The translations under genes were made by a program, and so were the position numbers. A stretch of 5,863 nucleotides of DNA, from NCBI GenBank assembly GCA_016791465.1, contig JAEUWE010000420.1:1-5863 (forward strand), given 5' to 3'. Shown here one piece after another: positions 1-5,792 of the stretch. How positions within the stretch are numbered: the stretch's first letter is position 1; each line of letters begins with the position of its first letter. Source of the stretch: Pseudobdellovibrionaceae bacterium (GTDB taxonomy: Bacteria > Bdellovibrionota > Bdellovibrionia > Bdellovibrionales > JAMPXM01). The notes under the pieces are model-generated. The model saw nothing but the letters and a program-made list of their open reading frames with translations. It searched no databases and was not told the DNA's origin.

Positions 1-242
1 ATTTGGAAGAAGTAAGGAACAAAGAGCCCGCTGCGTTTGGAATTCGAAACAAAGGCTTCAACTTTAGATGCTGGTCGGGCACCGGGAGCGTTTCGGAGGA
101 CCGCAGCTGTCGTGTCGTGCTGGCGAAGGAGCGCTTCGGTGTTCCGGTCAATCTTCGCGTTCAAAGCAAAGGCGGGACTCGCGAGGTTTGAAGCAAGCAG
201 AGTGATGAATAGCGAACGTTTGCAGGCGTTGCGTATGCGCAT
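1..242 (-). CDS. Secreted protein of unknown function, 5' part only (runs off the left edge)
   Basis: This is an open minus-strand frame of 80 codons from an ATG at 240-242 to the window edge, with no stop. A strong ribosome binding site (AAGGTGAGG, 250-258) lies 7 bases upstream of the ATG. The N-terminus is a textbook Sec signal peptide: a basic n-region (R2, R4, K8, R9), a hydrophobic core at about residues 11-20 (LFITLLASNL), and an A24-F25-A26 cleavage site followed by LNAKID. The roughly 54 visible mature residues (helical-looking, with Arg/Ala-rich NTEALLRQHDTTAAVLRNAP) do not match a family I recognise. The gene is transcribed divergently from the beta-barrel gene at 461. The product should be exported to the periplasm or beyond. 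The existence of the gene is well supported; its function is unknown. Confidence 0.8.
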   Translation of the reverse strand, partial: MRIRNACKRSLFITLLASNLASPAFALNAKIDRNTEALLRQHDTTAAVLRNAPGARPASKVEAFVSNSKRSGLFVPYFFQ

Positions 243-460
243 AATTGATCCTCACCTTTGTTAAAGCTGTCTTTGGCTGCAATTCCCAGGCGCTGCGCTC
301 GCGTCGCCAGGACGACGAGGTTTGAACCCGGGAGGCGGTGGGCCGGTAGGCGTTACTCGGCGATGACAAATTGCGGCAGTGCCAGGCAGAGCTGGACATC
401 GTGGTGCTTTTCTCGTCCCCTGAATGGGATCAAAACCACATTGAGTAAAATGGAGGAAGT
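243..460. other. Divergent intergenic region (218 bases), promoters not resolved
   Basis: This stretch separates the divergent starts at 242 (minus) and 461 (plus), so promoters for both genes should lie in it. I found no -35/-10 pair good enough to call: TTTAAC on the minus strand near 261-266 and TTGCGG at 371-376 on the plus strand both lack a partner at proper spacing. The open frames here give Arg/Trp/Ser-rich, shadow-like peptides without a ribosome binding site. A small imperfect hairpin (CGTCG 302-306 with CGACG 313-317) is present, but its significance is unclear. Confidence 0.5.
250..258 (-). promoter_or_regulatory. Ribosome binding site of the left-edge secreted-protein gene
   Basis: On the minus strand the sequence AAGGTGAGG followed by ATCAATT precedes the ATG at 242. 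GAGG sits 7 bases from the start codon. This site, together with the signal peptide, fixes the start and is a main reason for calling a gene that has no stop inside the window. Confidence 0.7.
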
Positions 461-1252
461 GTGAAGTTTTCTGCTGCACTATTGGCGACGTTTGTATTTG
501 GTCTTTCCGTCTCTGCACGAGCCGAAAAAATTGAGGATAATTCGTTTCTCGTGGAGGAGGCGTACAATCAAGAGCCAGGGGTGATTCAGCATATCTTCAC
601 ATGGCAGAAAAAAACGGAAGGTGCTTGGGACGCTTCCTTTACCGAAGAGGTCCCGGTGGGTTCTCAAAACCATCAACTCTCAGCGACAGTTCCATATTCG
701 CGTACCGCTGACCCCGCAGGTCATTCAGGCTTGGGCGACGTGCTATTGAACTATCGGTATCAGTGGTTGGCCAATGACATTGCGGCTGTAGCACCTCGCC
801 TCTCTGTGGTGTTTCCTTCGGGCGATACAAACAAGGGTCTAGGTGTCGGAGCGACTGGCCTGCAGATGAATCTTCCAGTTAGTGTTTCTATCAATGACCA
901 ATGGGTTACACATGTGAATGTCGGTTGGACCTATCTGGCTGATGCAAAAAATACGACTGGGCAAAAGGCCACCAACACCAGTGTGAGCTTTGGCGGCAGT
1001 GTGATCTATTTGATGTCTGAAACATTCAATCTGATGTTTGAGATGGTTGGTTCAGGAAAAGAGTCGACGACGGCCGATCAGACTGTGGGTCGCGAAGTTT
1101 CACTGACTCTGAATCCTGGAGTTCGTTATGCGATCAACACGGATGCAGCGCAAATTGTCTTGGGCGCAGCACTGCCGGTTGAGACGATTCCTGGCCGAGG
1201 ATTTGGCGTATTTCTGTACACATCGATCGAGCATTCAGTCGGCGAGAAGTAA
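461..1252 (+). CDS. Exported beta-barrel-type 'transporter' protein (Phenol_MetA_deg-like family)
   Basis: The product is 263 residues with a GTG start; GGAGG at 452-456 lies 4 bases upstream. A Sec signal peptide is clear: K2, a hydrophobic core at about 5-17, and cleavage after A19-R20-A21 before EKIEDNSF. The mature part alternates polar and hydrophobic residues as in an outer-membrane beta-barrel. It carries segments typical of the putative MetA-pathway-of-phenol-degradation family: IEDNSFLVEEAYNQEPGVIQH (from residue 24), SGLGDVLLNYRYQW (89-102), and PRLSVVFPSGD followed by the Gly-rich NKGLGVGATG (112-133). It ends in a strand-like GFGVFLYTSIEHSV. The length is normal for the family. 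The family name is historical, and the true substrate of most members is unknown. The gene appears to be single, divergent from the secreted-protein gene and closed by its own hairpin. Family assignment is from recall, not a search. Confidence 0.78.
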   Translation: MKFSAALLATFVFGLSVSARAEKIEDNSFLVEEAYNQEPGVIQHIFTWQKKTEGAWDASFTEEVPVGSQNHQLSATVPYSRTADPAGHSGLGDVLLNYRYQWLANDIAAVAPRLSVVFPSGDTNKGLGVGATGLQMNLPVSVSINDQWVTHVNVGWTYLADAKNTTGQKATNTSVSFGGSVIYLMSETFNLMFEMVGSGKESTTADQTVGREVSLTLNPGVRYAINTDAAQIVLGAALPVETIPGRGFGVFLYTSIEHSVGEK

Positions 1253-1260
1253 TCGCTCTG

Positions 1261-1296
1261 AGAGAGCCGCTGGTTATGAATCTGCGGCTCTCTTTT
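1261..1296 (+). terminator. Rho-independent terminator in the convergent gap
   Basis: A perfect 10-bp stem, AGAGAGCCGC (1261-1270) and GCGGCTCTCT (1284-1293), encloses a 13-base loop and is followed by TTT (1294-1296). It begins 8 bases after the stop of the barrel gene. The T tract follows only on the plus strand, so it should mainly terminate that gene. Its 3' edge touches the TGA stop (1296-1298) of the convergent lipoprotein gene. The stem could also slow transcription from the minus side, but no T tract follows there. Confidence 0.8.
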
Positions 1297-2042
1297 CAAG
1301 GCTGGCAAAACGTCAATGGTTTGAGTTGCTTCTGAATGCCAGCGATTCGGTCTTTTCGATGGGGCTTTAGAACTGCCCAGTACGCTCCCTTATCGATCAG
1401 GATTTTTCCATAGCGCTCAATCTGGCGATTGAGAATCTGTACACCACAGCTCAGATTTTTAAATGGGTCGAGAATCGTTTTTCGTGGATCGCGAGCAGAA
1501 AGCTTTCGGTCTGCACTCCAGTCAAACTCATTGCAGTAGGAATGGTTGCGACCGTCTTGATAGGAGAGCTGCAGCAGTCCTTCTGAGGCGACCTGCTTAC
1601 CCGTCACCGGGTCGGTGCCCATCGTCGTTTCCACCATACGAGCGGTTGGATCCCAGCCACTTTCGTAGTAGGCGAAAGCCGCGACAAAAGCGGTCCAAAA
1701 GTAGGCGCGTTGCTCTTCTGACAGAACGTTGAATTGCGGGCAGAAGGTCGCGACATCATTGGCGCCACGAAGAAGCGACATCTTTTTATCGAGAATCATT
1801 TGGTAGACGTGGAGGGACCAGTCACGAGAGTTCTTCTTTGGATTGTCCCAACCGACCGCGCCAAGCACTTGTTCTTCCGGCGGCGCAGGTGGTGGTGCTG
1901 GAACTGGCGGTGTCGAAGGAGCTGGCGGGTCGACTTCAACATCTTGTGCGACGCTCTCGTGGCTCGCCAGCTGAGTTGAAAATTCAGACCCACATCCGGT
2001 CACGGTGATGAGAATGAGAGCGATGAGTGTGAAAATACGCAT
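1296..2042 (-). CDS. Lipoprotein with a lytic-transglycosylase (SLT-like) domain
   Basis: The product is 248 residues. The N-terminus is a lipoprotein signal (hydrophobic 3-14, lipobox V-T-G-C with lipidated C17). A low-complexity linker rich in Pro, Ala and Val follows (residues about 38-57), then a globular domain at about 75-246. Within that domain, AFAYYESGWDP places a candidate catalytic Glu at E127. A Gly-Leu-Leu-Gln block (155-158, in SEGLLQLSY) matches the second conserved SLT motif, and DPFKNLSCGVQIL (192-204) resembles the third block with its 'N-x-x-x-G' helix. Family members cleave the MurNAc-GlcNAc bond of peptidoglycan. C101, C170, C199 and C246 could form disulfides in the periplasm. 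The Pro linker would let the domain reach from a membrane anchor to the cell wall. The ribosome binding site is weak (GAG 4-6 bases before ATG), but the signal peptide supports this start. It could be a non-catalytic binding version; the Glu argues otherwise. Confidence 0.72.
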   Translation of the reverse strand: MRIFTLIALILITVTGCGSEFSTQLASHESVAQDVEVDPPAPSTPPVPAPPPAPPEEQVLGAVGWDNPKKNSRDWSLHVYQMILDKKMSLLRGANDVATFCPQFNVLSEEQRAYFWTAFVAAFAYYESGWDPTARMVETTMGTDPVTGKQVASEGLLQLSYQDGRNHSYCNEFDWSADRKLSARDPRKTILDPFKNLSCGVQILNRQIERYGKILIDKGAYWAVLKPHRKDRIAGIQKQLKPLTFCQP

Positions 2043-2152
2043 GTCTCATAGGGTAAACTCAGTACGAAACCGTCAGAATGCGACGGGACGATCTTCTTGG
2101 CGAAGGTCTTGTGTTTTCTGGCTTTAGGCCGCGTCGAGAGTCGAGTTTTTGA
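2043..2152. other. Intergenic gap between two minus-strand genes
   Basis: This 110-base stretch lies between the stop of the TonB-like gene and the start of the SLT-like lipoprotein gene, both on the minus strand. It should contain the promoter of the lipoprotein gene unless there is read-through. On the minus strand CTGACG and TACCCT lie only 15 bases apart and close to the ATG, so I do not call a promoter. A 5-bp hairpin (2070-2086) is too weak for a terminator. Transcriptional linkage of the two genes cannot be excluded. Confidence 0.4.
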
Positions 2153-3166
2153 CTAGGCGTCTGGCGGGGTTTCGGCTCTGAGAGAGCGTTTCAGGTTCTC
2201 GTGCAACTTCTCAATTCGCGCGGCACGTGCATCGGATTCAGTTGGTGTATCGTTGATCATGTTCTGCACCCACTGATAGGCGAGATAAAAATCGACATAG
2301 ACGCCGCCGGGAATGGGGATAATCGGTGGGATATAGTGAGTGAAGATCTCGTTGATTTTCTCATTGAGCCACGGATCGACAGTCGCCTCACGTCCGAACG
2401 CGAGGCGGTTCTTCATTGCGCCAATGATCATTGTTGCCGGAGTTTGTTCAGGAATGCGGACTCGAAAATCAAATTCGAAGGCAACGGCGACAGGCTCTTC
2501 GCTCTTAAGTTGAAAAACAGGAGCGAGAGGACGGCTGAGAACGTGAGTTAGAAAAACGAGACAGTAGGTCTGCAGGACGCGGTTTTCGGCGATGGTGGAC
2601 GTGAAACGGAGGAGTCGACCATCTTTCGCGATAAGGGCCTCGACGCGAACGATGCCTGTGAGGCGATGCCGAGAAAAGTCCTCGGGATAGACTAAATTGC
2701 TGTCGATTTTTTTATGAAGAGCGAGAAAGAATGGAAGAGTGTTGAGCGTCTTTTCGAGACCCATTTCGTTTCCATAGCGAACGGCAGCGGTCCAGCCGTG
2801 GCCATCGCCACTCGATTCTGCATTATTATAAGCTGTGCCCGATTGAATGGCCTCGAGGTGATGTCCCTGAAAGAGTCCACTGGTCAGAGAGTTTGTCCGG
2901 CCTTCCCCGTCATTTTTGTTTGAATCGGTTCCTGCGCTTTTCTTAGAGAGAGAATCGCCTGACTTGCGGCCCTTCGCCAGCGTTGGCCGATCTTCGTCAA
3001 GCACCAATTCAACAGAGTGATCCGGAACCGGCGGCGTCACTGGCGAAGCCGATTGAAATAGAAATGCGATGGTCGCGTGAATCGACAGCGAGAGGATCAG
3101 TCCCCATATTGCTGTCGATCGCATGGCATTGACGATCCATTTTGGCGAAAGCGTCAGTCGTTGCAT
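2153..3166 (-). CDS. TonB-like energy transducer with a long C-terminal extension
   Basis: The product is 337 residues. A short N-terminal tail precedes one membrane segment (about 19-40, AIWGLILSLSIHATIAFLFQ). S26, H30 and S41 match in spacing the S16-H20-L27-S31 motif of E. coli TonB, with F37 at the Leu position. That His is needed in TonB for coupling to ExbB/ExbD and the proton-motive force. Next comes a Pro-rich bit (41-48), a charged Ser/Lys/Gly/Asp linker (about 57-125), and a TonB-type C-terminal domain (about 148-236): LVYPEDF, LTGIVRVEALIAKDGRLL, ending VAVAFEFDFRV. TonB normally ends there, but about 100 residues follow, including FTHYIPPIIPIPGGVYVDFY and a charged helix (311-332). 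The gene starts 5 bases after the metalloprotease stop, with no good ribosome binding site for M1 or for the alternative M15. Translational coupling is likely. Periplasm-spanning, anchored in the inner membrane. Confidence 0.7.
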   Translation of the reverse strand: MQRLTLSPKWIVNAMRSTAIWGLILSLSIHATIAFLFQSASPVTPPVPDHSVELVLDEDRPTLAKGRKSGDSLSKKSAGTDSNKNDGEGRTNSLTSGLFQGHHLEAIQSGTAYNNAESSGDGHGWTAAVRYGNEMGLEKTLNTLPFFLALHKKIDSNLVYPEDFSRHRLTGIVRVEALIAKDGRLLRFTSTIAENRVLQTYCLVFLTHVLSRPLAPVFQLKSEEPVAVAFEFDFRVRIPEQTPATMIIGAMKNRLAFGREATVDPWLNEKINEIFTHYIPPIIPIPGGVYVDFYLAYQWVQNMINDTPTESDARAARIEKLHENLKRSLRAETPPDA

Positions 3167-3171
3167 CGGCG

Positions 3172-5667
3172 CTAGTAGAGCATGCTCCGCAAAGCGCGCA
3201 AGGACTCTCGCTGTTGGGCGGATGTCGCGGCCTTGATTTCAGCTTCGACCAATTCGCGGGCCTTTGTCTTCAGCTCGAAGACGCCGTCGACACCGGAGAA
3301 CGACTCCAAAGCCGTTGCAACCGCACGTCTTTCGGTAACAGTATACGGAAGTCCGCTTGGAGTCGTCTGTGTTAGGACCTTATTGAACCAAAGCATCGCC
3401 TGAGCCTCATAGTCGGTCTGTGCGTCGAGATAGAACGGCGCATCGGTGCTTCGGGCCATTGCTCCAAGCATGCGACTGCGTAGGCGTGGCAGCGTGGTCT
3501 TCTCAAACTCGTTTAACCACTCTGTGACTTGATCGCGAATCGAAGCCTCTCGCTCCGTCTGTACGTCGGCTGCTGCTCCCGTGTACCACGGTGTTGTGCG
3601 CAGCCATTGAGCGGCAAGGTCGGCCACCTTCTCATATGATTTGCGAGTGGCGGCTGGCAGTTGCTCCATGGTCAGAACTTGATCGACGACATCAGCAACA
3701 CGCTTTCGAGTGACGATGGGATCCACAGTCATCGGCAATGTTCCTGCGCGATAAGTTTGGAGCATGCGGATGTTTGCGGTGAGCATGTAGTTGAGGCCCT
3801 GTGCACCGGCCGAAACGTAGAATTGAGTGATCGCCGAAATGCCGGTCAGCAATTCAGACTCCGCGATGATGACCGTCTCGAGGTCGGTGACCGTAGCCGG
3901 ATCGGGAAGAGCGGCAAGCGTCGCTTCAACAGCGCTGCCGAGGCTCTTTGTTTTGCCAAGGTTTGCTGTGGGGTCGGCAATGAGCGCATAGGTTCGTGCA
4001 AGCTGCACGGTCGGATCCTGACCAGCATCGTAGCGAATGCAAAATGGATCAACGCCGCCACGTTTTGAATCGGCGGCAGAATCGTCGCAGTGAGGCACGA
4101 TGGCGTCGGTTGGCTTGATATCAGCACCGTCATTGTAGAGGACAGAAAGAATCTGTCGGTCATATTCCAGAAGCGGTCCTGCGGATGAGCCGGGCTGATC
4201 GAAGGCGCCGTGCTCGATTTGATACTGATTGTAGTCCATGATCGAGTTTGAAAAGAGCGAACCGGCGACGTCGGGATCGTACGACAGCGAGCCTTTGAAG
4301 TTGTGAGCAAGGCCGAGTGCGTGACCAACTTCGTGAAAGAGAACACCCTTGAGCAATTCCTTGGCGAAGGCCTCTGGCGTTTCGCGCATTTGGAGGCTGA
4401 GGTTCATCTCGCCTTCGTTAAAGCAATTGATATTGACCTTGCGATCGAGGAAGCGAACTTTATCGAGCGCCTTTTTGAGCGAGGCCGTGCGGTCTTGCGA
4501 CAGTTCTCCCTTTTGCCAATAGTCCTTCCCGATCTCGACCCATGCATAGGGAAGGTAGATCAGCGAGTGAGATTGGAGACCAGTTTCGGGATCAGAGGCC
4601 TGCGATTCATAGGCTGAGCTTGCGTCGACAACAGAATCCCAGTTGATGACGTTGTACCGAGGATCGCCAATCTTCACGCCGGCAGGCAGAATGCCTTTAA
4701 AACGCATGAAGTCGCGGTTCCACATTTTCTGAGAGTAGCGGTTCCAGGCTTCGATACCGTCGCGAACAGCGGGAACGTATTCAGCTGGGATATTTCCTGT
4801 GACGTACCAATCAATTGTTTGGCCGGCTTCGGGGCGACGAAAGCGCTGTGCTGTTGCCGTCTGAACGCGGCCCTCTGGAAGATCGAGCCAAACCGGATTT
4901 GAGAGGAAGCCATAGCGGTTGGCTTTGATCTCTCGGCTTGGGTCGTCGAGCAAGACTTCTGGAGCGTTTGCAGTCAGCGTTTCGCGGGGAAAGAGGCTTT
5001 CCATGAATTCTGCGACAGTTCCGTCGGCCATCTCGATGGATGTTTCAAGTAGGAGGTAGTTGCCTTGCGGAATGAATTCAACTGAACGCACCCAGCTTGA
5101 GCGGAGTGGTGTGTCTGCGCCGAGAACACCGGCGAGAGCTGGAGACGCTGACGCAATGTCGACTGTGATATCGCTTCCGCTATCAAAAACGATGGGCCAC
5201 TCGGCAAGGAGACGCAGGGGGATGTTGATGTTTGATTCGAAACGATACTTTTCTTCGGCAAAGAGTTGCAAGCGGCTGCCAAGAATCTGAAAGCGCGCTG
5301 TGACGTGGCCGATCGCAAGGGATTGGAGGAGCATGCCGTCTTCTTCGCCAATTGACGAATACTGCAAGTCGGTTCCGTACAAGAAGACGTGATTCAGAAT
5401 CTCGTTTTTCGCAAAAGTGACTTTGCTGGAAAGAACCGGGCTTGTCGGTGTTGCGAAGGCAGCGGAGAGGCCGGCTTTCGTGCGACCGTGCTTCAGCTGT
5501 TGCAGACGGACGTCAGCGGCTCCGGCCGTTGCGATTTGACGGGATTCAACTTTGCGAACAATGGGGTTCTGCGGTTGTACGCTTGGAGTGGTCTTGGTGC
5601 AGGCTGTGATGTTGGCAATGACGAGTGCCGTGAGAATCAGGCTGCCGAATGTAATTTTGAGTTCCAT
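3172..5667 (-). CDS. Lipoprotein zinc metalloprotease (metzincin-type, HExxHxxGxxH)
   Basis: The product is 831 residues. A lipoprotein signal (hydrophobic 8-19, lipobox I-T-A-C, lipidated C23) is followed by a Thr/Pro/Gln-rich tether. Residues about 80-280 form a beta-rich N-terminal region. A catalytic region (about 283-515) contains WYVTGNIP, the motif GDPRYNVINW (334-343) and the zinc site HEVGHALGLAH (445-455; ligands H445, H449, H455, catalytic E446) followed by NFKGS. A probable Met-turn, SIMDY, has M477. Residues 550-831 are mostly helical and end in a Glu/Lys/Arg-rich helix. HEVGHALGLxHNFKGS and DPRYNVI are typical of the large 'zinc-dependent metalloprotease' family (DUF4953/DUF5117-type). 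Substrate is unknown. Location should be the outer membrane or periplasm, by lipid anchor. It is probably the first gene of an operon with the TonB-like gene. The ATG is preceded by a run of six G at 6-base spacing. Confidence 0.85.
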   Translation of the reverse strand: MELKITFGSLILTALVIANITACTKTTPSVQPQNPIVRKVESRQIATAGAADVRLQQLKHGRTKAGLSAAFATPTSPVLSSKVTFAKNEILNHVFLYGTDLQYSSIGEEDGMLLQSLAIGHVTARFQILGSRLQLFAEEKYRFESNINIPLRLLAEWPIVFDSGSDITVDIASASPALAGVLGADTPLRSSWVRSVEFIPQGNYLLLETSIEMADGTVAEFMESLFPRETLTANAPEVLLDDPSREIKANRYGFLSNPVWLDLPEGRVQTATAQRFRRPEAGQTIDWYVTGNIPAEYVPAVRDGIEAWNRYSQKMWNRDFMRFKGILPAGVKIGDPRYNVINWDSVVDASSAYESQASDPETGLQSHSLIYLPYAWVEIGKDYWQKGELSQDRTASLKKALDKVRFLDRKVNINCFNEGEMNLSLQMRETPEAFAKELLKGVLFHEVGHALGLAHNFKGSLSYDPDVAGSLFSNSIMDYNQYQIEHGAFDQPGSSAGPLLEYDRQILSVLYNDGADIKPTDAIVPHCDDSAADSKRGGVDPFCIRYDAGQDPTVQLARTYALIADPTANLGKTKSLGSAVEATLAALPDPATVTDLETVIIAESELLTGISAITQFYVSAGAQGLNYMLTANIRMLQTYRAGTLPMTVDPIVTRKRVADVVDQVLTMEQLPAATRKSYEKVADLAAQWLRTTPWYTGAAADVQTEREASIRDQVTEWLNEFEKTTLPRLRSRMLGAMARSTDAPFYLDAQTDYEAQAMLWFNKVLTQTTPSGLPYTVTERRAVATALESFSGVDGVFELKTKARELVEAEIKAATSAQQRESLRALRSMLY

Positions 5668-5673
5668 TTTAAA

Positions 5674-5679
5674 CCCCCC
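5674..5679 (-). promoter_or_regulatory. Poly-G ribosome binding site of the metalloprotease gene
   Basis: On the minus strand GGGGGG is followed by TTTAAA and then the ATG at 5667. There is no AGGAGG, but a G run can pair with the CCUCC of 16S rRNA through one G-U wobble, and the 6-base spacing is right. It is an unusual Shine-Dalgarno form, and a homopolymer is prone to slippage. Confidence 0.5.
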
Positions 5680-5724
5680 AGTTGAACTGAAACTTAAGGC
5701 CGTGGAACTTCGCCTTTTTTAGAG

Positions 5725-5756
5725 GCATTGTCGAATACCGCGCAGTGCGGCAATGC
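5725..5756. promoter_or_regulatory. Compound inverted repeat upstream of the metalloprotease operon
   Basis: The outer arms GCATTG (5725-5730) and CAATGC (5751-5756) are perfect inverted repeats. Just inside the right arm lies a second small inverted repeat, CCGC (5738-5741) and GCGG (5747-5750), around GCAGT. It can also be read as a 9-bp stem with one G-T pair (GCATTGTCG with CGGCAATGC). It lies 58 bases upstream of the metalloprotease start and 37 before the candidate divergent ATG. No T tract follows on either strand, so it is not a terminator. It could be an operator or a 5' leader hairpin. Confidence 0.35.
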
Positions 5757-5792
5757 TTTACTGGAGGGGTGAAAAGCGGAACTGATGCGCCC

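Noticed and set aside
318..337. tRNA T-arm-like sequence (GGTTTGAACCCGGG and its complement)
   Set aside because: No acceptor stem, anticodon arm or CCA end can be built around it on either strand, and the T stem itself has mismatches.
148..399. Minus-strand ORF of 83 residues
   Set aside because: It overlaps the left-edge secreted-protein gene in another frame. It has no ribosome binding site, and its Ser/Arg/Gln-rich composition is typical of shadow frames.
446..451. TAAAAT as a -10 box for the barrel gene
   Set aside because: It lies 9 bases before the start codon, next to the ribosome binding site, and has no -35 partner at 16-18 bases. A transcript from it would lose its own ribosome binding site.
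1872..1931. Possible tandem DNA repeat of GGTGGTGCTGG type
   Set aside because: It is simply the coding sequence for the Pro/Ala-rich linker. The units are irregular and no period holds for more than a few codons.
2070..2086. Hairpin CCGTC/GACGG as terminator of the protease-TonB operon
   Set aside because: The stem is only 5 bp with a 7-base loop and three T, which is too weak to call.
3661..4068. Plus-strand ORF of 135 residues inside the metalloprotease gene
   Set aside because: It is a long antisense shadow of a well-supported coding frame, without its own ribosome binding site or recognisable protein features.
3846..4346. Minus-strand ORF of 166 residues overlapping the metalloprotease in another frame
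   Set aside because: The 831-residue frame carries the zinc motif and a lipoprotein signal and is continuous through this region. The alternative frame has Ser/Thr/Arg-rich, shadow-like composition.
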